The notes below the pieces were generated by a model, which searched no databases, had not been told where the DNA came from, and worked only from the letters and a program-made list of their open reading frames with translations. Source: an uncultured Chloracidobacterium sp. (lineage in GTDB: Bacteria > Acidobacteriota > Blastocatellia > Pyrinomonadales > Pyrinomonadaceae). From it: a stretch of 64,000 nt of DNA. The DNA lies in NCBI GenBank assembly GCA_936914845.1, contig CAKZGE010000004.1:310001-374000 (forward strand), read 5' to 3'. The position numbers and the translations under genes are program-made. Of the stretch, positions 25,502 to 33,787 are shown piece after piece (the first letter of the stretch is position 1; each line of letters starts with the position of its first letter).

Positions 25502-25536
25502 AAAAAGGCCGGCAGATAGATACCGGCCGGCCTTTT
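25502..25536 (-). terminator. Strong terminator of the HU gene
   Basis: AAAAGGCCGGC (25503-25513) pairs perfectly with GCCGGCCTTTT (25526-25536): 11-bp stem, 12-base loop, run of five T on the minus strand. It lies about 20 bases after the HU stop. The stretch 25238-25501 upstream of it holds no gene. Confidence 0.85.
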
Positions 25537-25556
25537 GGATGGTATGAAAAGTGCTG

Positions 25557-25838
25557 TTATTCGACGGCGTCTTTCATCGCTTTACCCAAGCGAAACTTGA
25601 CGGTCGTTTTTTCTGCGATGGTGATCTTTTCGCCGGTAGCCGGGTTGCGGCCTTCGCGTGCCTTGCGGGTCGCCTTCACCAATTTGCCAAAACCGGGCAA
25701 GGTGAATTCGCCATTTTTCTTAACTTCTTCCGCAGCCAATTTGGCTACTTCATCAAAAAGTCCTTTCACTTCGGTCTTTTTCAGTCCGGTGCTTTCCGCC
25801 AAAGCGTTGACGATCTCTGTTTGTGTCAAACGTGCCAT
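25557..25838 (-). CDS. DNA-binding protein HU
   Basis: 93 residues, the standard length. The nucleoid protein bends DNA as a dimer. Visible: the N-terminal helices TQTEIVNALAESTGLKKTEV, the signature GEFTLPGFGKLVKATRKARE, the beta-arm GRNPATGEKITIAEKT and the terminal KFRLGKAMKDAV. A GGAGG lies 10 bases upstream on the minus strand. It could be an IHF-type relative, but the arm sequence fits HU. It is expressed alone, with a strong terminator. Confidence 0.95.
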   Translation of the reverse strand: MARLTQTEIVNALAESTGLKKTEVKGLFDEVAKLAAEEVKKNGEFTLPGFGKLVKATRKAREGRNPATGEKITIAEKTTVKFRLGKAMKDAVE

Positions 25839-25949
25839 ATCTAATTAACCTCCAATGGAAATGTCAAAATTAAAATCAATTTTTGTAAAAAATCTGCAAT
25901 AAAACCGCAGGTGCCAGACATGGAAAACCACAACGTGCCGGGCAATTAA

Positions 25950-26026
<77 letters not shown>

Positions 26027-26084
26027 GGCAATTCATATAATGAATCAACCAAGTGTCGAATTTTACAGGCGAAAAACCGCGTGG

Positions 26085-26696
26085 TCAAGTCGGTACCGGC
26101 ATATTGTCCTGTAAATATCGAATAATTATATCCATCGCCCGGCGGCGGTGGCTGATGGCAGCCTTAACATCGGGCGAAAGTTCGCCAAAGGATCGTTCGA
26201 AGCCGTCGGGAATGAAGATCGGGTCATAACCGAAACCATTGTCACCGCTAGGTTTATCTGCTAGGCGGCCGCTGCACGCGGATTCGGCAAGACAAAGGAT
26301 CTCGCCATTTGGCAAAGCCAAGGCCATAGAGCAGATAAATTGTGCGGAACGGTCAGACGTTTCGGCGGCTTCGAGTTCATTTAGGAGCAGACGCATCTTT
26401 TGGTGGAAATCGACATCACCGCCGAATCTTGCAGAAAGAACGCCGGGACGGCCTCCGAGAGCGGTTACGGCCAATCCGGAATCGTCGGCGAGGGTGGCGA
26501 CACCGGTCATTTCGGCATAGCCGCGAGCCTTTAGAAGGGCATTTTCGGCGAAGGTAGAACCGGTTTCGGCAACTTCGGAAACGTACGGAAAGTCGGCCAA
26601 TGAAAGAATGGTGAAGGGAAGTTCGCCGACAAGTTCGCGCATTTCGGCCAGTTTGCCGGAATTTCCGGTCGCGAGCAAAATTCGATCAATAGACAT
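26085..26696 (-). CDS. rdgB: Non-canonical purine NTP pyrophosphatase (RdgB/HAM1)
   Basis: 203 residues. It hydrolyses ITP, dITP and XTP to monophosphates and so keeps them out of DNA and RNA. Motifs: LLATGNSGKLAEM at 7-19, ETGSTFAENALLKAR, ADDSGLAV, GRPGVLSARFGG, and DNGFGYDPIFIP with SPDVKAAISHRRRA. It starts 3 bases after the preA stop, so it is the last gene of the pyrimidine-degradation run. That places nucleotide clean-up beside nucleobase catabolism. Confidence 0.96.
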   Translation of the reverse strand: MSIDRILLATGNSGKLAEMRELVGELPFTILSLADFPYVSEVAETGSTFAENALLKARGYAEMTGVATLADDSGLAVTALGGRPGVLSARFGGDVDFHQKMRLLLNELEAAETSDRSAQFICSMALALPNGEILCLAESACSGRLADKPSGDNGFGYDPIFIPDGFERSFGELSPDVKAAISHRRRAMDIIIRYLQDNMPVPT

Positions 26697-26699
26697 AGG

Positions 26700-27947
26700 C
26701 TATTTTGGGGCGGTGCGCTGGCGCCACGTTTCTGAATTGCGGCCGTCGTCGCGGCGTTCCATGGTGATGGCACCGGGTGCGGGGCAGATCAGCGAACATA
26801 GATTGCAGCCGACGCATTCCGATTCGATGACACGCGGAAAGCGGGCGTCGCCGGATCCGGTAAATTCGAAGCTTTGATGCGCTCCGTCCTCGCAAGCGAC
26901 GTAGCAGAGATTGCAGCGGACACAGTGTTCTTCGTTGACGTGTGCGACGACGCGATAATTGAGGTCAAGATCGCTCCAATCGACAATGCGGGGCGTTGAG
27001 GCACCAATTATGTCCGTGACCGCAGCAAAGCCTTTTTCATCGAGATAGTTGTTTAGGCCGTCGATCATATCTTCGACGATGCGGAAACCGTAATGCATAA
27101 CGGCCGTGCAGACCTGAACGCTTCCGGCACCGAGCAAAAAATATTCGACCGCGTCACGCCAGTCTGATATGCCGCCGATGCCGCTGATCGGAATGTCGAT
27201 ATCCGGATCGCGGGCGATCTCTGCGACCATATTCAATGCGATCGGCTTGACGGCCGGGCCGCAATAACCGCCGTGAGCAGCTTTGCCGTTCACATTCGGA
27301 TAGGGGATCATCGTATCGATATCGACGCCGATGATAGAATTTATCGTATTTATAAGAGATATCGCGTCTGCTCCGCCTTGGCAGGCAGCCCTGGCCGGGG
27401 CAAGGATATTGGTGACGTTCGGCGTCAATTTGACGATAACCGGCAGCTCGGCGACCTCTTTCACCCACTCGGTCACCATCTGGCAATATTCTGGCACCTG
27501 GCCCATGGCGGAACCCATTCCGCGTTCGCTCATACCGTGGGGGCAGCCGAAATTAAGTTCGAAGCCATCGCAGCCCACATCCTGTGTCCGTTTCACCAGT
27601 TCATGCCATGCCTCGCGGCTCGATTCCGTCATCAGCGAAGCGACGACGGCATGGCGCGGATATTTCTTTTTGCAGGCATAGATCTCTTTCAGGTTTTCTT
27701 CGACGGAGCGGTCGCTGATCAATTCGATATTGTTCAGGCCCGCCATTCGCATTCCGCCGCTGTCAATGGCCGCCAGACGCGACGAAACATTGGTCGCCGG
27801 AGCCCCGAAGGTTTTCCAAACAGCACCGCCCCACCCGGCATCGAAGGCGCGTTCGACCATTGAACCAAGATTGGTAGGCGGAGCAGAAGCGAGCCAAAAC
27901 GGGTTTGGGGAAACGATGCCGGCAAAATTTACGGAAAGATCGGCCAT
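26700..27947 (-). CDS. preA: NAD-dependent dihydropyrimidine dehydrogenase, PreA subunit
   Basis: 415 residues. It reduces uracil and thymine to dihydropyrimidines together with PreT. The dihydroorotate-dehydrogenase-like FMN barrel covers about 1-320: ANP-type start SPNPFWLASAPPTNLG, ELNFGCPHGMSERGMG, VKLTPNVTN, SGIGGISDW. A C-terminal ferredoxin domain follows with two 4Fe-4S motifs (CVRCNLCYVAC, CVGCNLCSLIC). It is the downstream half of a preT-preA pair that has been separated by a brnTA locus; the gap to brnA is 7 bases. Confidence 0.95.
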   Translation of the reverse strand: MADLSVNFAGIVSPNPFWLASAPPTNLGSMVERAFDAGWGGAVWKTFGAPATNVSSRLAAIDSGGMRMAGLNNIELISDRSVEENLKEIYACKKKYPRHAVVASLMTESSREAWHELVKRTQDVGCDGFELNFGCPHGMSERGMGSAMGQVPEYCQMVTEWVKEVAELPVIVKLTPNVTNILAPARAACQGGADAISLINTINSIIGVDIDTMIPYPNVNGKAAHGGYCGPAVKPIALNMVAEIARDPDIDIPISGIGGISDWRDAVEYFLLGAGSVQVCTAVMHYGFRIVEDMIDGLNNYLDEKGFAAVTDIIGASTPRIVDWSDLDLNYRVVAHVNEEHCVRCNLCYVACEDGAHQSFEFTGSGDARFPRVIESECVGCNLCSLICPAPGAITMERRDDGRNSETWRQRTAPK

Positions 27948-27954
27948 GTGAAGA

Positions 27955-28323
27955 TCAGACCTTTGCGAGCTTTTCCTTTAAGGCTTTCAAAAATGCCTTG
28001 TTGTTGAGAAGATCGGCCTCAAGCGACCGGACGTCGGTCGAACCGGTCTCCATTACCCGCCGCAGTTCGTTGTTGATCTGGGTTTGATACGGTGCGGCAT
28101 TGGGCTGTTCAGCCCGCTGCCGGAAATAGGTCACTACTTCGTCATCAAGATATATCGAAACTTTGACCTTTTTTGCATCTTTCAATCTTTTTGCCCACGG
28201 CGACCGACGAACTTTGTAAACGCCGGGCTTCATCAACTTTTCCTCGGTAAGACCGCTGGCGAGATCGGCCTGGTAATCTTCCTCAGTAACTACATAATCC
28301 GGTAATGGCCTATCTTTGTTCAT
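27955..28323 (-). CDS. brnA: BrnA-type antitoxin (ribbon-helix-helix)
   Basis: 122 residues. The BrnA signature is KKVKVSIYLDDEVVTYFRQR, then PYQTQINNELRRVM, a C-terminal ribbon-helix-helix that binds the operator. The N-terminal part (DYVVTEEDYQADLASGLTEE) and a longer C-terminal tail (EADLLNNKAFLKALKEKLAK) extend it. It overlaps the end of the toxin gene by 14 bases, as in normal brnTA operons. The toxin is broken by frameshifts, so this antitoxin may now act only as a DNA-binding regulator. It is inserted between preT and preA. Confidence 0.85.
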   Translation of the reverse strand: MNKDRPLPDYVVTEEDYQADLASGLTEEKLMKPGVYKVRRSPWAKRLKDAKKVKVSIYLDDEVVTYFRQRAEQPNAAPYQTQINNELRRVMETGSTDVRSLEADLLNNKAFLKALKEKLAKV

Positions 28324-28580
28324 TGTAAAATCTCTCTTGTTTGGAGTTCGCCTTTCTGGCGGTAATTATTCTGATCCTGTCGTTACGCAACGTGTAACCG
28401 ACAAATAATAGACGAACGCTTGAGATGCCGACGATCTGAAAACGAACCTCTTCATTTGAATGGGCATCATTATAGAATTCAACGGCATACTCATCAAAGA
28501 ACGCTTCGCCGCTTCATCAAATGTTACACGATGCTTCCGATAATTTTCCGCTGCTTTAACGGATCCCACTCAAATTCCAT
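28310..28580 (-). pseudogene. brnT: BrnT-type toxin gene with two 1-base deletions
   Basis: Read in three successive frames the protein is complete: MEFEWDP from the ATG at 28580, then KAAENYRKHRVTFDEAAK, then FFDEYAVEFYNDAHSNEEVR and on through QIVGISSVRLLFVGYTLRND to RIRIITARKANSKQERFYNE, ending at the TAG at 28310. The shifts fall after codon 7 and about 18 codons later. The total is 271 bases; adding the two missing bases gives 273, i.e. a 90-residue protein, the right length for BrnT. BrnT is an RNase-type toxin. Either a true double mutation or assembly errors. Confidence 0.85.
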
Positions 28581-28588
28581 ACTATACC

Positions 28589-28606
28589 GACATATCCTGA
28601 TATATC
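28589..28606 (-). promoter_or_regulatory. Candidate BrnA operator
   Basis: Two near-palindromic octamers in tandem, GACATATC and GATATATC, separated by CT, 9 bases upstream of the brnT start. Their position and symmetry fit a ribbon-helix-helix operator for autoregulation. Confidence 0.4.
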
Positions 28607-28634
28607 AAGATAATTCTTGGCTAACCGGGCTAAA

Positions 28635-29972
28635 TCATTCACTGCCTCTGAATTTTACCAGTTCGTTGGCGAGTTCAAGATGGATGCCGGTCGCTGCCAT
28701 TTTGCCCATTTGGGCAGCCTCCACAGCCTCGCCGCCGCCATTTACGCAATCGCCTCCGGCAAAGATCAACGGATCAGAAGTCTGCATCAGGCCGCTGACG
28801 ACCACGCGGCCGGCGTCGTCGATGTTGACGGCGGCGATATCTTCGAAAAATGAACGCATCTTCTTTTGGCCGGTAGCTTTGACCACTATTCCGCAAGGTA
28901 CGTCGGCTACTCCTTCGGGCGTTCGCAGGCTAATAGATGCAACGAAGCCATTCTCGCCGGCCGCGATGCGGGTGGGCGAGGCATTCCACAAAAAGGCCAC
29001 ACCGTCGAGCTTAGAGGACTCAAATTCGTGTTCATAGGCCGGCATTTCAGCGGCGGTGCGGCGGTATGCTACGGTCACCGTTTTAATTCCGATGCGTTTT
29101 AATTGGCGAGCGGCATCGATGGCTGTATTCCCACCGCCGATGACCACGGCGGCCGTCGTTTGGGGCAGGGCGAGCCAAGCTTTTTCCTTGAACGTTTCAA
29201 TGATATCAAGAGCATCGAAAACGCCCGGCAGAGATTCGCCTTCGATATCAAGCACACGAGTGCGGCCAAGCCCGATCGCCAGCATCAACGCATCGTGACG
29301 GGAGCGAAGTTCCGCAAAGGGAAGCGGCTCTTTGGCAGAAAGGCCGCCCTCATAGACGCCGCTGCGGGTTATTTCGGTATTCAGTACAAAATTAACACCC
29401 ATGGCGGCGATCATTTCGACCTCGGCGAGCGATTCTGCTTGAGAGATCTTATATTCGGCCATGGCGTATGTGTCGAGCCCGCCGGGTTTTTCGCGGCGAT
29501 CGTAGATTGTGACGGCGTAACCCAGCCGCCGCAAATAGGCCGCACAAGAAAGTCCGGCCGGGCCGGAGCCGACAATGCCGACACTTTTTCCATTCGGCGG
29601 ACCCGGAGCGAAGAGCGGACGAACCGAACGGAGCGAATTTTCGGTCGCGTACCGTTGCAGACGGCCGATCTCGATAGGTCTATTGACAAGTGTCTTTTCG
29701 ACGCAGGCTCCCTCACACATTACCTGTACCGGGCAAACGCGGGCACACGTGGAACCGATCGGGTTGGCATCGAAGATCACGCGGCCGGAGCCGGCCAGAT
29801 TTCCCGAGGCGATCTTTTTAATAAAAGCAGGGACGTCGATATGCGTTGGGCAGGCTCGGGTGCAGGGGGCATCAAAGCAGTAAAGACAACGAGCCGATTC
29901 CGCCATCGCCTCAGCCTGTGACATCAGCGGATGCAGTTCTGCAAGACCGTTTTCTGGATCGTTGAAAGACAA
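28635..29972 (-). CDS. preT: NAD-dependent dihydropyrimidine dehydrogenase, PreT subunit
   Basis: 445 residues. It is the flavin subunit that passes electrons from NADH to PreA. The N-terminal Fe-S domain has CLYCFDAPCTRACPTHIDVP and GSTCARVCPVQVMCEGAC. The FAD Rossmann motif GIVGSGPAGLSCA comes at about 130, and the NAD motif VVIGGGNTAIDAARQLKRIG at about 265. GGDCVNGGGEAVEAAQMGK closes the FAD fold. The relatives are the glutamate synthase small subunit, but the neighbours (preA, hydantoinase, ureidopropionase) settle PreT. Confidence 0.93.
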   Translation of the reverse strand: MSFNDPENGLAELHPLMSQAEAMAESARCLYCFDAPCTRACPTHIDVPAFIKKIASGNLAGSGRVIFDANPIGSTCARVCPVQVMCEGACVEKTLVNRPIEIGRLQRYATENSLRSVRPLFAPGPPNGKSVGIVGSGPAGLSCAAYLRRLGYAVTIYDRREKPGGLDTYAMAEYKISQAESLAEVEMIAAMGVNFVLNTEITRSGVYEGGLSAKEPLPFAELRSRHDALMLAIGLGRTRVLDIEGESLPGVFDALDIIETFKEKAWLALPQTTAAVVIGGGNTAIDAARQLKRIGIKTVTVAYRRTAAEMPAYEHEFESSKLDGVAFLWNASPTRIAAGENGFVASISLRTPEGVADVPCGIVVKATGQKKMRSFFEDIAAVNIDDAGRVVVSGLMQTSDPLIFAGGDCVNGGGEAVEAAQMGKMAATGIHLELANELVKFRGSE

Positions 29973-30007
29973 CTATTTTCTCCGCAGCCGGGGGCGGTGG
30001 TTCCGCA

Positions 30008-30883
30008 TTATTCGCCGCCGACCTCGTAATATGTTTCCGGCCGGCGGTCACGGATGAATTGCCACGTGTTTCGCACCTCTTTGATCATATCAAGATCGAG
30101 ATCGGCGATGACCAATTCGTCTTTGTCACGGGAAGCTTCGGCGACGATCCGCCCCCGCGGGTCGCAAAAGTAGCTGGTGCCGTAAAATTCACCGATATTC
30201 CAAGGCGGCTCCGTTCCGACGCGATTGACCGCGGCGATGAAATATCCATTCGCAACGGCGTGAGCAGGCTGTTCTAGCTTCCAGAGATATTCGCTCAAAC
30301 CGGCGGTAGTAGCCGAAGGGTTAAAGACGATCTGGGCGCCATTGAGCCCCAGAATGCGGGCCCCTTCGGGAAAATGACGGTCGTAACAGATATAGATGCC
30401 GACCTTGGCATAAGCCGTTTCAAAAGCCGGATAGCCGAGATTGCCTGGGCGAAAATAGAATTTTTCCCAAAAACCGGGAAATAAATGCGGAATGTGAGAT
30501 TTACGGTATTTGCCGAGATAAGAGCCATCAGCGTCGATGACGGCGCAGGTGTTGTAATATACGCCGGTAATTTCTTCTTCATAGACCGGCACGACCAGCA
30601 CCATGCCATATTCACGGGCAACGTCCTGCATTTGTCTTACGGTTGGACCGTTCGGCACTTGTTCGACAGCATCATACCAACGCATATTCTGCTCTGCCAT
30701 AAAATACGGCGTAGCGAACATTTCTTGAAAGCAAAGTATCTTCACCCCTTGCTGTGCCGCTTGTTCAACGAACTGCATCTGGTGGTCGATATTTGCCTTT
30801 TTGATGTCAGCGATAGGAGCATCGGGCGACGCAACATTGCGGGCTTGGATAAGAGCGCATTTTACGGTTCTGGACATAGCCAT
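30008..30883 (-). CDS. Beta-ureidopropionase (nitrilase-superfamily amidohydrolase)
   Basis: About 291 residues. It hydrolyses N-carbamoyl-beta-alanine or its methyl homologue to the beta-amino acid, CO2 and ammonia. The nitrilase triad is Glu in LCFQEMFATPYF, Lys in KYRKSHIPH and Cys in YICYDRHFPEGA. The block FNPSATTAGLSEYLWKLEQP fits the beta-ureidopropionase branch. Start at 30883, or the ATG two codons later at 30877. It stands between preT and the dihydropyrimidinase gene, which strongly supports the assignment. Confidence 0.92.
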   Translation of the reverse strand: MAMSRTVKCALIQARNVASPDAPIADIKKANIDHQMQFVEQAAQQGVKILCFQEMFATPYFMAEQNMRWYDAVEQVPNGPTVRQMQDVAREYGMVLVVPVYEEEITGVYYNTCAVIDADGSYLGKYRKSHIPHLFPGFWEKFYFRPGNLGYPAFETAYAKVGIYICYDRHFPEGARILGLNGAQIVFNPSATTAGLSEYLWKLEQPAHAVANGYFIAAVNRVGTEPPWNIGEFYGTSYFCDPRGRIVAEASRDKDELVIADLDLDMIKEVRNTWQFIRDRRPETYYEVGGE

Positions 30884-30964
30884 ATTATACGCAAGCAGGC
30901 GGGAATTTCTCAATTTCGGGATGGATGAGGAAACGATTTTCCGTCTCTTGGCCGTGATCCAATG

Positions 30965-32344
30965 CTAGATCTTGACACATTCGCCGCGTTTGATGAATTC
31001 GCCGTCGCCTGCACGGCCGGTGTGGCTGCCGCTGTCGATGATAACGCGTCCGCGTGAAAGGACAGTGTCGACCTTGCCTTTCAGATTCCAACCTTCGTAA
31101 GAAGAATAATCGACATTCATATGTTCATGCTCAAAGCCGAATTTGGTTTCGCCTTCGGGGTCGAAGATGACGATATCGGCATCGGAACCGACGGCGATCG
31201 TGCCTTTTTTGGGAAACATTCCGAACATCTTGGCGGCGGCCGTTGAGGTCAGCTCGACAAAACGATTGAGCGATATGCGGTTTTCAGCAACTCCGCCGTT
31301 ATAGATCAGCGCCATGCGGTTTTCAACGCCGGGTGCTCCGTTCGGGATCTTATCAAAACTTTCAAGGCCGAGTTCTTTCTGTTCTTTCATACAGAACGGG
31401 CAATGATCGGTCGAGATAACCTGTAGATCGTCCATCTTAAGCCCTTTCCACAGATCGGTGCAGTTGTGCTTTTCACGCAGCGGCGGCGTCATTACATATT
31501 TGGCACCTTCCCAGCCTTCGCCATAATCTTCGATGGAATGAAAAAGGTATTGCGGGCAGGTTTCGGCAAAGGCTGAGATGCCGCGGTCGCGGGCTTCGCG
31601 GATCTTATTAAGTGCATCTTTTGAGCTGAGGTGAACGATATAAACGGGCGATTCGGCCATTTCGGCAATGGCGATGGCGCGGTGGACGCCTTCGGCCTCG
31701 GCAATGGTCGGCCGCGTTAAAGCATGATATTTAGGAGCAGTGCGGCCTTCGGCGATAAAGCGTTTGATGATCTCGTTGATCACAATGCCGTTTTCAGCGT
31801 GCATACAAACCAGGCCGCCGCGTTTGCCCGCAGCAGACATCGCCCGATAGATAGTTGCATCATCCGCCAAGAAAACACCCGGATAGGCCATGAAAAGTTT
31901 GAAAGAGGTCACGCCCGAATCCATAATGCGGTACATCTCTTTATCGTCGCCATCGCCGAATGTGGTGGTGATGAGATGAAAGCCGTAGTCGATGCAGGTT
32001 TTGCCCTCTGCTTTGCGATGCCAATTTTCAACGCCTTGCGTCAGCGTTTCGCCTTGGCCCTGAATGGCAAAGTCGATGATGGTCGTTGTTCCGCCGAAAG
32101 CGGCCGCCCGTGTGCCGGTAAAAAAATCGTCCGCGCTTTCAGTGCCGCCAAAGGGCATTTCCATATGCGTGTGTGGGTCAATACCGCCCGGAATTACGAT
32201 CTTTCCGGCGGCATCAATAACGCGATCAGCTTCGATATCGAGCGTTTTTCCGATGGTCGACACGGTATCATCTTCGATCAGAATATCAGCGAAGTAATCG
32301 TCAACTGCTGTAACAACGCGGCCGTTTTTAATCAGTGTTTTCAT
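30965..32344 (-). CDS. Dihydropyrimidinase (D-hydantoinase)
   Basis: 459 residues. It opens the ring of dihydrouracil or dihydrothymine. The amidohydrolase metal site is visible: DPHTHMEMPFGG (HxH), the carboxylated Lys in TSFKLFMAYPG, His in CMHAENG and VHLSSKDAL, and the Asp in STDHCPF. It is the first gene of the minus-strand catabolic run: dihydropyrimidinase, beta-ureidopropionase, preT, then preA and rdgB after the toxin-antitoxin insert. Together these convert uracil and thymine to beta-alanine and beta-aminoisobutyrate. Confidence 0.95.
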   Translation of the reverse strand: MKTLIKNGRVVTAVDDYFADILIEDDTVSTIGKTLDIEADRVIDAAGKIVIPGGIDPHTHMEMPFGGTESADDFFTGTRAAAFGGTTTIIDFAIQGQGETLTQGVENWHRKAEGKTCIDYGFHLITTTFGDGDDKEMYRIMDSGVTSFKLFMAYPGVFLADDATIYRAMSAAGKRGGLVCMHAENGIVINEIIKRFIAEGRTAPKYHALTRPTIAEAEGVHRAIAIAEMAESPVYIVHLSSKDALNKIREARDRGISAFAETCPQYLFHSIEDYGEGWEGAKYVMTPPLREKHNCTDLWKGLKMDDLQVISTDHCPFCMKEQKELGLESFDKIPNGAPGVENRMALIYNGGVAENRISLNRFVELTSTAAAKMFGMFPKKGTIAVGSDADIVIFDPEGETKFGFEHEHMNVDYSSYEGWNLKGKVDTVLSRGRVIIDSGSHTGRAGDGEFIKRGECVKI

Positions 32345-32356
32345 ATCTTGCTTGGA

Positions 32357-32608
32357 TCACAATAGCAATTTCACATCAAATCCCACGCCTGATGCTGCAT
32401 CTGCTAGGCGTTTGTCTGAGCAGACAAATGGACGATTTCGAGGCTTTTCTTTACACCAAGCCAAGGCAGCGGCAAGTTGAAAAGCATCTAAGGCCCTAAT
32501 ATTATGTTTTGTCGTCGATAGAGCGGCAAGATCGAGAATGTCATCGTCTGGCCGAACGATATATGCTAAGGAGTGAAATTTATCCCCAGTCTTCATCTCG
32601 TTCCTCAC
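32357..32608 (-). pseudogene. Truncated PIN-domain (VapC-like) toxin remnant
   Basis: Only the C-terminal half of a PIN domain remains: IRALDAFQLAAALAW, then PFVCSDKRLADAASGVGFDV, which normally carries the third and fourth acidic residues. The first 70 or so residues, including the first catalytic Asp, are absent. The frame reaches back only into the end of the overlapping antitoxin-like frame, which suggests an internal deletion near 32578. It lies 13 bases upstream of the dihydropyrimidinase gene. Confidence 0.65.
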
Positions 32609-32834
32609 GCAACGCTTTCAAGATAACCTGTAACGGCACATTTGGCAGGTCCTTTCCTTCAAATAGATCATCCGCTAGATAATCGGGGGTTTTGGGCGTA
32701 ATCAGTATTCCCTCGGCGACCGACAGGTATGTTTCCGATTTATGTATATCGTTATCAATAGGCGGAGCTAGTGGTGTGACGAATTCCTTACGTTTTGTGA
32801 GCAAGATCTTTTCCGCTCTCTTCGCAACTTTCAT
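32580..32834 (-). pseudogene. Antitoxin-like partner of the PIN remnant, probably truncated
   Basis: 84 residues. The segment AEKILLTKRKEFVTPLAPP resembles the beta-strand region of Phd/YefM antitoxins, but the usual DNA-binding first helix (about 20 residues) is missing; the frame upstream of the ATG at 32834 is closed by a TGA. The rest, ending LQVILKALREERDEDWG, would wrap the toxin. Weak recognition: it might be a complete antitoxin of a family I do not know. Confidence 0.45.
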
Positions 32835-32949
32835 ACATCAAACTTTACTGTTAGATGATTAACTTGTTCAAGTTGTTTTTTGAATCTAAATGAACAAAAA
32901 TTCGAACAATAACTGATTCGGATAAACAACAATATGCTAAATAAGCGAA

Positions 32950-33522
32950 TTATTTTAGAATATCTGCCCCTTTTGCTTGGACAAAGAGTTTTATGTCAAT
33001 AAGTTCAATACTTCTTACTTGACCTAGATAATTATTGCCAATCGAGCCGGTTAATGCCTTTCGAAAAATCCAATTTTTGGCATTATTTACTTCCATAACA
33101 ACTCCAGAGGATTTGTCTGAGCCGATTAGTGTGTAAATCGGTGTTTTAGTAAAATCTGGACTCTCAAATTCAACTTGAGGATATGAGATGATTGCCGTTT
33201 GAATATCAAGTTTCTTGGGTTCCAAATGAATTACAAAGAGCTTATTTTCCTCTGTAAATCCTAATTGTACCGATGAAAATTCTTTAATGTTGTTGTATTC
33301 CAGTATTCGGAACTTTTTATCCCTGATTTCCTTGAGAATGAAAGGAGGTCGAGAAAACTTAAAACTTTTCATTTTATCGGACTGTGGTTTTCCAAGTTTT
33401 TCGAGAGCAGATTCGGGGTCGCCCTCGCCTATTACCATACCGCGCCAGCGGTCAGCCGATTGGGCAGAACACATTAACGCAGATATGACGACTAGTATGG
33501 GAAGAAGAAGTGTTGTTTTCAT
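32950..33522 (-). CDS. Exported protein of unknown function
   Basis: 190 residues with a signal peptide (MKTTLLLPILVVISALMCSA, cleaved before QSAD). The start is the ATG at 33522, as the five codons upstream spoil the signal sequence. The first part, GMVIGEGDPESALEKLGKPQ, is reminiscent of the SmpA/BamE-type repeat found in outer-membrane accessory proteins. The rest has no recognised motif. It is richer in A+T than its neighbours. Confidence 0.62.
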   Translation of the reverse strand: MKTTLLLPILVVISALMCSAQSADRWRGMVIGEGDPESALEKLGKPQSDKMKSFKFSRPPFILKEIRDKKFRILEYNNIKEFSSVQLGFTEENKLFVIHLEPKKLDIQTAIISYPQVEFESPDFTKTPIYTLIGSDKSSGVVMEVNNAKNWIFRKALTGSIGNNYLGQVRSIELIDIKLFVQAKGADILK

Positions 33523-33744
33523 GTTTCGATATGCCAAAAGGTTGGACTGGATTTAACCCCGCTATCGTAAAACAAGGAAAGTTTTTTTGCAAGACCCTGA
33601 TGGATCGAAGCGATTTGTTTAGTAGGTTCTGCCGGAAGACGGGGTAGTTTTTAGTTTTGCTAAACCAAACATACTGTTTGCTGTAAAGCAATCATTAAAC
33701 ATAATTCTATCTTTGGGCAAGCGTTACAAGTGCCACGTAGAGTT

Positions 33745-33750
33745 TATAAT
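33745..33750 (+). promoter_or_regulatory. -10 box upstream of inositol-phosphate synthase
   Basis: A perfect TATAAT 38 bases before the ATG at 33788. There is no convincing -35. The remaining 33523-33744 is AT-rich and holds no gene. Confidence 0.4.
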
Positions 33751-33787
33751 GGTCAAATTTGTAGCGGTGTTGTAAGATTTTTGTTTT

